DNA of 64,000 bases from Malachius bipustulatus (Eukaryota > Arthropoda > Insecta > Coleoptera > Melyridae), in contig OU342638.1 of the NCBI GenBank assembly GCA_910589415.1, positions 14,052,014-14,116,013 on the forward strand. The letters run 5' to 3'. This document shows positions 55,177-64,000 of this stretch, in pieces; positions within the stretch are counted from its first letter, which is position 1; each line of letters starts with the position of its first letter. The notes below the pieces were generated by a model. That model worked only from the letters and a program-made list of their open reading frames with translations, made no database searches and was not told where the DNA came from. The position numbers were made by a program, and so were the translations under genes.

Positions 55177-55180
55177 AAGT

Positions 55181-55402
55181 AAAAATTAAAAACGCACAGC
55201 AAGTCAACATAACACCGGCAAGAGTGAGAGTCGAGACGCGCAGAGACACTAAAGACATCAGTTCTCAATTGAGGTATGGTTCCAATCTATGATAAGGATG
55301 GATCAAAGCTGAGGGTTTTAGGTATTTTAATTTTAATATCAGACTGCAGGTAGGGATGGACAGTATATCAGAGGTAGTGTATGGTTCCAACTCCGTGACG
55401 TG
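55181..55402 (-). repeat. Continuation of LINE 3' UTR interrupted at 53464
   Basis: The reverse complement matches 34850-35090: blocks AAAAACGCACAGCAAGTCAAC, ATTTTAATTTTAATATCAGAC and GTAGGGATGGACAGTATATC. It ends at GGTTCCAACTCCGTGACGTG, where similarity stops. Confidence 0.82.
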
Positions 55403-57553
55403 TCTGTAACGGTTCTTTTGTCACCGTTCCATTCATTTTCAAATAAATAAAATAAACAATTTTTATTCATTTTCCCTGTAAGTAAATAATAAACATTTCT
55501 GGAACGCACTATTATACACGTGTCGAGAGGTAGGTTGCGGTACAAGCCGATCCGGGACGACACTGTCATTCGGACTTCCCGGGTCGTTTCGTTTCGACTC
55601 GTAGTACCTGTGAAGAGGGGAATACTTGATATAAGGGACGGCGCATTGATGGGTAATTGATTCCTGTTAAAAATTTAAGAACAGACCACCTGTCTTAACA
55701 TAATTTAATTGTTTAAATCAAGCAACATGTTTCACAGCTAGAAAGCAACCCCTCGCCCGCTCAGTAGAGGTAAGTGGAACATTCTCTCTCTATTATGTTA
55801 CTTGTCATTTTGCAACACCGGTGAGGGTCAAGTGCAAGATGGCTGATTTAATTTTCTTTTTAATAATTTCTTTAATTTATTACTATTTATATTATTAATT
55901 TTAGTGCTTTTGTTTTATTGTATTATTGACGATGAGTTCTCGAGAGTATTGGAGGTTCTTTTTTTTAATAACCTCATTTTTCATCATGTGAAGTGGTTGA
56001 GTTATTTAATTCAACACGAAGCACTCTCGAGGACTCGCGCCGATTATTATTATTGACCTGCTGGTTCTGAGTGTTCCGATCTGCGCTAGGGAGTTCGCCC
56101 CTTTTTTCATGGATGTCTTTCAACATCAAGACCACCAGGACCGATGATCATAACAGCCAGATCATAACCGGCTAGCACCAGCACCAACACCAGGAGGACT
56201 CCCAGGCAGCACCGTGCCAAGCACCCACCGCTAGCACTACCAGCAGCATCGTTGTTTCATGGCAGATCCTCGAGAAGTCGTGTTGAGCACCTTTGAGAGA
56301 CAGGCAACACCACCACCTGCTTTACAAAGCTAAGTAGTTCAACCCTTCACTGGTATACCTAACCTGGTTGCTATTTTTCATTTCATTGTTTTTTTAACTG
56401 TTATTTCACCTCCAGGACTCTAGTGCCTCATCATTTCAATAATTTTCGCATTTTGTATTTTTCTCTTATTTAATAAAGCAATTTTTTTAACATTGATATC
56501 GCCCCCCACACGTCATCGTGTGGGTTTCAATGTCATTTTTGTACGTATAATTATTTTTCTTATCTTTCCATAATTTCTATAAATCAACTACCTATTTCAT
56601 TATTATAATTGTTTCATAATTCCTATGAATTCAATATTTCATTCTTAATTGTACCTACCTGTGATACCATTTATATTTTACCATCAATTGCAATATTTCA
56701 TTTTTTTTGTGATATTTAAATTATTTGTTCTATTTAATCGTTATATTTTGTAATATTTAAAAATCTTTATTATCTATTATATTTCTATATTTATTGTATT
56801 AATTACTTTGATTATTGTTAATAAAACTGTTAAAATTTGCTTGTGAATTTTCTTCGACTTGTGACGTTGTTCATTTGTGTGCATTGCCATAACAATAGTT
56901 AAATTTTCATTTTTGAGCTAGTTGACTGCTAAATAGCATTCCTTACCTCTCCGAAAATTGCTCGGGGTGGAACGGAGGGTTAAATGTTTCCGGAGATATA
57001 CCCAGTATGGCTCCCTTAAGAAGATATGACCACTTTTGTGGAAAAAAAGTCACAACACTGCACTACCCTTCTTAAGGAAAAAATAATGTGTAGGTCTACA
57101 ATAATACCCAGATAGATATTACCATGGAAACATATGAAATGGTAAGTTCAACAATGTTCAAAACAATAATCGTTGCGGGGAAACATATTCGATAATATTT
57201 TTCATAATCTATTTTAGTTGCATTGTTGAGTTTGAATTTGAACAACGATGCCACATTGAAAAATTTTGTTGAACTCAGGGAATAGGTAAACTTTGAATGC
57301 CTGTAATTCCGTTCCAGATAATAATAAAAATAAAAAGCAAACGCTATCATAATAGTTATGTCAAATCATGTGCTTTGCCAGTGGAGGTTGTTTAAATTTG
57401 ACTACCGTTTTGATTTAAAGTTTAGAAAAAGGACACCCTATATCTTGGTAACGAAGACGAGGAAACAATTTTTGTTTTAAATTTACAGTCTTTCTGAACA
57501 TCCTCTACAACACCCTGTATACCGTGTCCGCCATTTCGGGATCACCCTGCATA
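55403..57553. other. Unresolved region, probably derived from a retroelement
   Basis: It begins TGTCTGTAACGGTTCTTTTG directly after the LINE 3' UTR. It contains a GC-richer block at 56100-56340 with ACCAGCACCAACACCAGGAG and a 24-codon frame MADPREVVLSTFERQATPPP. A TGTTTCCGGAGATATAC word at about 56985 resembles the next part of the LINE, so 55403-56984 could be another insertion, but I found no matching termini. The remainder is AT-rich. Confidence 0.35.
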
Positions 57554-58421
57554 TACAGGGTGGTCCAACTTAAAACGTCAGGACTTTACCAAACGATAGA
57601 TAACGTTAAAATATTGCCAGTTTCTCTAATACACTTATAGCCGGGAAAGCTTCCTTTCCAAGATACAGGGTGTTGAAGTTTTGGGAAAAAAAATAATGTT
57701 TTGTGAATATTGTTAAAACGGCTGCTTTAAAAAAATTGAAATTTGGCACGCAGCATGAGCTATAAGTATCTTTCATGATTTACGGCTTATGGTGATAATT
57801 TGCGAAAACCAGCGGCGGAGATATGGGTGTGTCATCGCCCCTTTAAAAAAAAAAATTGACGCCACTGACTCTATGGTTACTGACAATTGTTACATTAGTT
57901 AGGTGTTGTTTATTTCTGTTATTTAATTATTTAAGTAAAAGTTATTTGATTAGAATTTGTCTGTTATTCTTAAAATGGCTACGGATATTACCTAAGAAAA
58001 ACTGAATTATCTCGAAAACGGTGCGCCTTGTGAAAAAATTAGAGAATACTTTTTTGTTCTAAAAAGCATGGGGCATTGAATAGTATTATTAAATTTGTCA
58101 TAGAGTCAATGGCGTCAATTTTTTTTTTTGAAAAGGGGCGATGGCACACCCATATCTCCGCCGCTGGTTTTCGCAATTTATCACCATAAGCCGTAAATCA
58201 TGAAAGATACTTAGCTCATTCTGCGTGCCAAATTTAAATTTTTTTAAAGCAGCCGTTTTGACAATATTCGCAAAACATTATTTTTTTCCCAAAACTTCAA
58301 CGCCCTCTGTATCTTGAAAAGAAAGCTTTCCCGGCTATAAGTGTATTAGAGAAACTGGCATTATTTTAACGTTATCTATCGTTTGGTAAAGTCCTGACGT
58401 TTTAAGTTGGACCACCCTGTA
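57554..58421. repeat. Foldback element, TACAGGGTGGTCC family
   Basis: The left end is TACAGGGTGGTCCAACTTAA and the right end TTAAGTTGGACCACCCTGTA. The arms of about 340 bases are near-perfect complements (ACGTCAGGACTTTACCAAACG, GCCGGGAAAGC, CACCCATATCTCCGCCGCTGG). A central loop of about 200 bases is unpaired. No gene is present. Confidence 0.92.
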
Positions 58422-58838
58422 TAAATATAAGTAAAAAGAAGACGTTTGTTTGGGTTCTAGGGCTCATAGATAATACTGATCTTAAAGCCAAAAGCAGACA
58501 AAAACAATGTTGAAGACATGGATGGCCATTTCGCTCTTATTAGAGCTCTTCGGCATGCCATATCAACAATCGCAACTGTCTACTTCTAGCTAAAGATCAG
58601 TTGATACTATATACGGAAAATTCACAATAATGAACTCCGTTGCTTGCATCAAGTAGTGACATCTGTGTAAGTGACGGAAACTACCAACAATAATTAGAGA
58701 AGCTGTTGCTCTAATAGACAAGACCCCCGGTGGTGTTTTATAACCTTTTGGGGTTTGACAAGTCAATAAGGGCGTGCTAGCTCATTGCTGGCAGACGCGT
58801 GCACCATAACCCAAGGTATAATAATTACAATAACAAAG
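58422..58838. other. Short gap, no gene seen
   Basis: Unique-looking sequence between a foldback and the next TIR element. No reading frame or repeat that I can assign. Confidence 0.5.
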
Positions 58839-58969
58839 CCCAGGCAGCACAGCTTGGTGTATTAAACGTTTATTATGCGTAAAATTGGTTTAAATTTGGT
58901 TTCAGTTTAATTTCCAAACGTATATTAGTCACGCTTTTTAAACTATACGTATCTTATCTATCAAAATAG

Positions 58970-60940
58970 ACGTTGGTAATATACCTTATACGTTAAATAT
59001 TAGGAGATATGAATACGTATAAGTTACAGTAAGAATTTAACCCTGGTAATACGTATATTGCGTAGGCTATCTAAACCATTTGTATATAATATTCGTTAAA
59101 TTTCCGTTTAAGTACAACGTTCATCTATGTTATTTTTTTCGACGTTTGGTATTGGTATGTATTCAACGTTTCCCATTAATAGAAAAGCTACTCAAAAAAC
59201 ACGTCGAGACTAAAAACGTTTATTTATTATAAACACGTATATTACGTAGACCACATAAACCATTTGTATTTAATATTCGTTAAAGTTCAGTTCAAGTACA
59301 ACGTTTATTTATGTTTTTGAAATTGTTTCTTTTTCTACGTTTGGTATTCGTATGTATTCAACGTTTCCCATTAGTAGAAAAGCTACTCAAAAAAAACGGC
59401 GAGACTAAAAACGTTTATTTATTATAAACACGTATATCACGTAGACCACATAAACCATTTGTATTTAATATTCGTTAAAGTTCAGTTCAAGTACAACGTT
59501 TATTTATGTTATTGAAATTGTTTCTTTTTCTACGTTTGGTATTGGTATGTATTCAACGTTTTCCATTAGTAGAAAAGCTACTAAAAAAAAACGTCGAGAC
59601 TAAAAACGTTTATTTATTATAAACACGTATATTACGTAGACCACATAAACCATTTGTATATAGTATTCGTTAAAGTTCAGTTCAAGTACTTCAAGTACAA
59701 CGTTTATTTATGTTATTGAAATTGTTTCTTTTTCTACGTTTGGTATTCGTATGTATTCAACGTTTCCCATTAGTAGAAAAGCTACTCAAAAAAAACGGCG
59801 AGACTAAAAACGTTTATTTATTATAAACATGTATATCACGTAGACCACATAAACCATTTGTATTTAATATTCGTTAAAGTTCAGTTCAAGTACAACGTTT
59901 ATTTATGTTATTGAAATTGTTTCTTTTTCTACGTTTGGTATTGGTATGTATTCAACGTTTTCCATTAGTAGAAAAGCTACTAAAAAAAAACGTCGAGACT
60001 AAAAACGTTTATTTATTATAAACACGTATATTACGTAGACCACATAAACCATTTGTATATAGTATTCGTTAAAGTTCAGTTCAAGTACTTCAAGTACAAC
60101 GTTTATTTATGTTATTGAAATTGTTTCTTTTTCTACGTTTGGTATTCGTATGTATTCAACGTTTCCCATTAGTAGAAAAGCTACTCAAAAAAAACGGCGA
60201 GACTAAAAACGTTTATTTATTATAAACATGTATATCACGTAGACCACATAAACCATTTGTATTTAATATTCGTTAAAGTTCAGTTCAAGTACAACGTTTA
60301 TTTATGTTATTGAAATTGTTTCTTTTTCGACGTTTGGTATTTGTATGTATTCAACGTTTCCCATTAGTAGAAAAGCTACTCAAAAAAAACGGCGAGACTA
60401 AAAACGTTTATTTATTATAAACATGTATATCACGTAGACCACATAAACCATTTGTATTTAATATTCGTTAAAGTTCAGTTCAAGTACAACGTTTATTTAT
60501 GTTATTGAAATTGTTTCTTTTTCGACGTTTGGTATTTGTATGTATTCAACGTTTCCCATTAGCAGAAAAGCTACTCAAAAAAAACGTCGAGACTAAAAAC
60601 GTTTATTTATTATAAACACGTATATTACGTAGACCACATAAACCATTTGTATATAGTATTCGTTAAAGTTCAGTTCAAGTACAACGTTTATTTATGTTAT
60701 TGAAATTGTTTCTTTTTCTACGTTTGGTATTGGTATGTATTCAACGTTTCCCATTAGTAGAAAAGCTACTGAAAAAAAACGTCGAGACTAAATACGTTTA
60801 TTTATTATAAACACGTATATTACGTAGACCACATAAACCATTTTATTTAATATTCGTTAAAGTTCAGTTCAAGTACAACGTTTATTTATGTTATTGAAAT
60901 TGTTTCTTTTTCTACGTTTGGTATTGATATGTATTCAACG
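58970..60940. repeat. Tandem array of about ten ~195-bp units with higher-order structure
   Basis: The landmark ATTCAACG occurs at 59161, 59356, 59551, 59755, 59950, 60154, 60349, 60544, 60739 and 60933, spacing 195 except two of 204. The 9-base excess is a CAAGTACTT duplication. Units at 59356-59755 and 59755-60154 form a two-unit 399-base higher-order repeat with alternating variants. Each unit contains ACGTTTATTTATTATAAAC, ATTACGTAGACCACATAAAC and AAAGCTAC. Confidence 0.92.
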
Positions 60941-61150
60941 ACCAGACTTCCAGTCAAGGGGTACGGGACAGAGAACCTGTTTTCGTCTCCTACTCCGCCA
61001 TCCGCAACCCTACATCTGCAGGTGCATGGTCTGCAGTCTGTACCTATTTGTTTCCGTGAGAATACAAAAAATTTAAATGAAAATGAAAATATCACTTCCC
61101 ACCCAGTCAGTACGCTCTCCGTCTCAGTCTCAGTTCCAGTTCTAGTCTAG
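60941..61150. other. Non-repeat block after the 195-bp array
   Basis: A GC-richer stretch (CAGTCAAGGGGTACGGGACA ... TCTCCGTCTCAGTCTCAGTTC). Short frames on both strands, none with a motif. It breaks the last array unit in the middle of AACG, so it may be an insertion. Confidence 0.45.
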
Positions 61151-62639
61151 ATGTTGATGCTGATTTAGCGTGTGTTTGACTGATTGACATGATAAAGTTA
61201 TTATAACACGAGTTACGAGTTATAACACCAAAGTAAAGTGAGTGATGGAATTACGTTACGTGCAAAGTAAGTACTTACCTAGCAAAGTTTTCAATCAATA
61301 ATAATAAATACCTATTTTAACATTTTCATAGGTAGGTAGGTGCGTATCTGAGCTGAGATACGATTTCTGGGATTGATGGATTTAAAAATGGCGATACAGG
61401 TGTGAGAAAAAGTTACGTGCAAAATACATTTTAGTGGTGACCTTTTCTACCCTTCAAAACAGCAGGGAAAAATTTGCAAATTGTCCACTTAATGTATTCT
61501 CAATAGCAGATCAGGTCGAGATAAACGCCCAGTGAAAGAGACAAGAATGATGTAAGTATAATAATACTCATACACATTTATAATTATTATAATTACTTAC
61601 ATTAATTTATAATTACATATACACAAAACTAATAACTGGTACCTATAATGTGCAAAATAATAATCTAGACTAATTTTAGAGGCTGTAAAACCGTCCTATT
61701 CGGGAAGAGAGCAGCTTTTAAACTTTTACCATGCACCGACATACGAAATTTTGTAAAAGAACTGAAAGATTGGCTGAAGTTAGCAAAGTAGAGACACTGA
61801 TTCAATAAAAAGACACAAAAATAGTAAAAGGAGGAGTAAGAAATAATTAATATTATATGTATACAACAGTATAGAGTGTTACCAAATATTAATTTTGTTT
61901 TCTCGAATATTGAATTTATGCTTTATGTTATTAGATAGTGAGCGAACTTATAAATACCTAAAAGAAAAAAATATTTGCTTGTGTGGTAGATTCATTCTCA
62001 CAAAATTAATATCTTTAACAATAATTTTAATTATTTGAAGACATACAACTATTAATGTTCAATGTTTTTTTCAAGTTAAGGCTGCATTTTCCTAATAAAA
62101 ACTTACAGTTTATTAGGTGTTTTTTTCTGATGCCCTAGTCATTTGTAATTTCCAATTTGCAAAATTTAATTTTTCTAGTTACTATAAAACTTTTATACAG
62201 CTTGTTATAATAGGCAGAAGGACATATTGAATTCATAGGTTCAAATTTATCTCGTTTTTTAAGTAGGTATTATAGAGTATTATAGGTACTCAGAGTTATA
62301 GCAGCAAATGATACGAGTCAGATTCAAATAATAAATATATCAAACCATAAACCTTAATAATCCTGTTAAAAAATGATATATTTATTGATTACTGATGAAG
62401 ATTAATTTGGACCTATATTGAAAATCAATATAATAAGGTAAGTATAAGTTTTGTCAATTATATTTTTTGCTAATAATGATTCTAAATTAGGTACCTATAC
62501 CAAAAATAAATTTTTGACTGGGTACTGTATTAGGTAATTGGTTTCTTTCAAGATTTTTTTTGTGGATTTTTTTTTTCAGTACATGAAAGGATTACAAAAA
62601 TATTTACCATAGAGTGGATTAAAGATAATATACATCCTA

Positions 62640-63180
62640 AGAACATACGTATACAATTGGGTGTTAATATACGTATACGATTGCGTGTCAACATACGTTT
62701 AAATTTAATTAAAAAGTAAACGCCAAATATACGTCTTTAAGATACGTATAGCATTGAGTGTCAACATACGTATATGATTGCGTGTCCACATACGTTTAAA
62801 ATTAATTCAAAAGTGAAGGTAAAAATACGTCATTTAAATACGTATAGCATCGAGTGTCAACATACGTATATGATTGCGTGTCCACATACGTTTAAAATTA
62901 ATTCAAAAGTGAAGGTAAAAATACGTCATTTAAATACGTATAGCATCGAGTGTCAACATACGTAAACGATTAGGTGTCGACATACGTATACGATTGGGTG
63001 TCCACATACGTTTTAAATTAGTTCAAAAGTGCAGGTAAAAATACGTCATTTAAATACGTATAGCATTGAGTGTAAAAATACGTATACCATTGGGTGTCAA
63101 CATACGTTTAAAATTTATTCAAAAGTGAAGGTAAAATATATGTCCTTTAGATGCGTATAACATTTGGTGTCAATGAACGC
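62640..63180. repeat. Tandem array of about five ~97-bp TACGTA-rich units
   Basis: Units contain CATACGTATATGATTGCGTGT, CCACATACGTTTAAAATTAA and AAATACGTCATTTAAATACG. The two best units start near 62765 and 62862. Each carries several TACGT words, often as ATACGTAT. The 63-codon frame 62774-62965 simply translates the repeat. Confidence 0.88.
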
Positions 63181-63534
63181 GTAAAATCGGGAGTCAAACA
63201 TACGTAGAGAATACGTTTATTTTCAATGTCAAAAAATACGTTCTTATAAATACGTTTATAAGTGGATTGTTTTTAATATGTAGGAAACGTTTCTTTTAAA
63301 CCTTTAAAACTATCACTATTTAATACGTTTTTACCTCATTTATTCAGATAGTACAAATAGACCTTTATTCTTTCCAATTTTATATACGTTTAACGGGCGG
63401 ACATTCGAACGTTCGTGCGCACGTAGATCATCGACCGTATCTATACGTACGGTAATACATGAATAAAAACGTTTTTTAAACTAAAGTGTGCTGCTTGGGA
63501 GTGGAGAGTTATTCGAGCCAAGTACATATTATAT

Positions 63535-63600
63535 ATTATATTATATCATATATTATATCATATTATATATTATACATATACGTAACTATATATTATAACT
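63535..63600. repeat. ATATT-rich microsatellite
   Basis: Imperfect TATATTATA/TATATCATA run just after the TIR element and before a foldback arm. Confidence 0.7.
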
Positions 63601-63603
63601 TAT

Positions 63604-64000
63604 ACAGGGTGTCCCGTATCGTTATGTTCAAATCTTGTGAGCATATAGTAGGCTTATTCCTAAGCCTAAAAAACCCAAAAGTGGCAGGTCTATCTGCATT
63701 CATTACGAAGTTACAGGCCTAAGAAAATAATGTCTAGTAAATAACAGATTTAACTTTGAAAACGACATAAAGCTTATTTTATTGACCAAATCTTTAGTTT
63801 ATCATGTGTTAAAAATGTCCTATTCCTTGCTGAATACAAGCTTATGCTCGAAGACCTATTGCAAAAGTAACAGTTTTCTCGTCTTTTTTCGCGTACCTAT
63901 CTCTTGACCAGCTTGCTGAATACGATCAAATAATAATTTCTCTCTGGCATTTAGTTACAAGCACCAATTCCGAAATATGCTGGTGCCGCATCCTTTTGAA
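63604..64000. repeat. Left arm of a foldback element running off the window
   Basis: TACAGGGTGTCCCGTATCGT at 63604 is of the same terminal type as the other foldbacks. No opposite arm is seen before the window ends, so it is incomplete or single-armed. Confidence 0.5.

Larger units (their letters stand above)
58839..63499. mobile_element. 4.66-kb TIR element built of TACGTA/AACGTT arrays
   Basis: The left end is CCCAGGCAGCACAGC and the right end, read in reverse, CCCAAGCAGCACACT. AG lies on both outer sides. Interior TACGTA, AACGTTTA and AACGTT words, all self-complementary at their core, are concentrated in two arrays (58970-60940 and 62640-63180) and scattered elsewhere near the ends. The middle (61150-62630) is AT-rich. 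No transposase frame is present, so it is non-autonomous. The terminal CCCAGGCAGCA is shared with the 38160-39188 element. Confidence 0.78.

Noticed and set aside
56195..56215. CCCAGGCAGCACCG as a transposon terminus
   Set aside because: The 12-mer matches the 58839 end, but no opposed copy, word array or TSD is near; the block is a GC-rich stretch with similar words, so chance or remnant only.
60886..61150. Small frames of 60-75 codons on both strands
   Set aside because: All overlap the same GC-richer block and none has a recognisable motif.
62774..62965. 63-codon open frame with an internal duplication
   Set aside because: It reads through two units of the ~97-bp array.
58970..63180. CRISPR array
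   Set aside because: Units are 97 and 195 bp with no short conserved repeat alternating with unique spacers, and the context is eukaryotic transposable elements.
1..64000. Host genes, tRNA and rRNA genes
   Set aside because: I found no frame with host-protein motifs, no cloverleaf I could fold by eye with the usual A and B boxes, and no rRNA-like segment. Small or highly intron-split genes could still be missed.

Overview
The window looks like AT-rich, repeat-dense nuclear DNA of an arthropod, most likely an insect. The reasons are insect-type I/Jockey-, R1- and R4-like non-LTR retrotransposons, a mariner, a hAT, BEL/Pao debris, and many foldback elements ending in TACAGGG...CCCTGTA. I find no convincing host gene, rRNA, tRNA, CRISPR array or prokaryotic operon. 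The species cannot be named from the sequence. Almost everything annotatable is a transposable element (TE), many of them inserted into one another, and target-site duplications (TSDs) let several insertions be ordered.

Layout. 1-7.3 kb: foldback elements; a mariner carrying a foldback that carries another foldback; a LINE 3' scrap. 7.3-13.0 kb: LINE A, full length with a 13-bp TSD, intact ORF1 and decayed ORF2. 13.46-21.50 kb: an interval bounded by inverted arms of one foldback family. It holds a BEL/Pao remnant (split by a foldback that carries a solo LTR) and a minus-strand LINE (split by a short non-autonomous R1-like element). 21.5-26.3 kb: microsatellites, an R4/Dong-like fragment and a minus-strand R1-like 5' half. 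26.9-31.7 kb: a minus-strand LINE with a hAT transposon in its RNase H domain. 33.3-37.4 kb: two plus-strand LINE fragments and a second copy of the short R1-like element. 38.16-39.19 kb: a TIR element filled with AATGTTCA words. 39.37-40.12 kb: a second copy of the foldback, without the LTR.

41.4-53.2 kb is the most interesting region. It is an ~11.8-kb putative DNA transposon with TIRs and dense CCAATATTGG words at both ends. It contains a degenerate transposase-like gene and, downstream, a spliced DUF4806-like gene. A nearly intact non-LTR element (LINE B, 42443-48027) sits inside the transposase gene, flanked by a 13-bp TSD, and a foldback sits in the right-end array. 53.3-57.5 kb: a LINE 3' end broken by an LTR-type insertion with a 4-bp TSD, then unresolved sequence. 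57.55-58.42 kb: a foldback. 58.84-63.50 kb: a 4.66-kb TIR element built largely of tandem arrays rich in TACGTA/AACGTT. Its CCCAGGCAGCA ends match the 38.16-kb element. The window ends in another foldback arm.

The genes do not form a cellular pathway. What links them is TE ecology: autonomous elements, their non-autonomous derivatives, and a possible shared design of TIRs plus self-complementary subterminal words.
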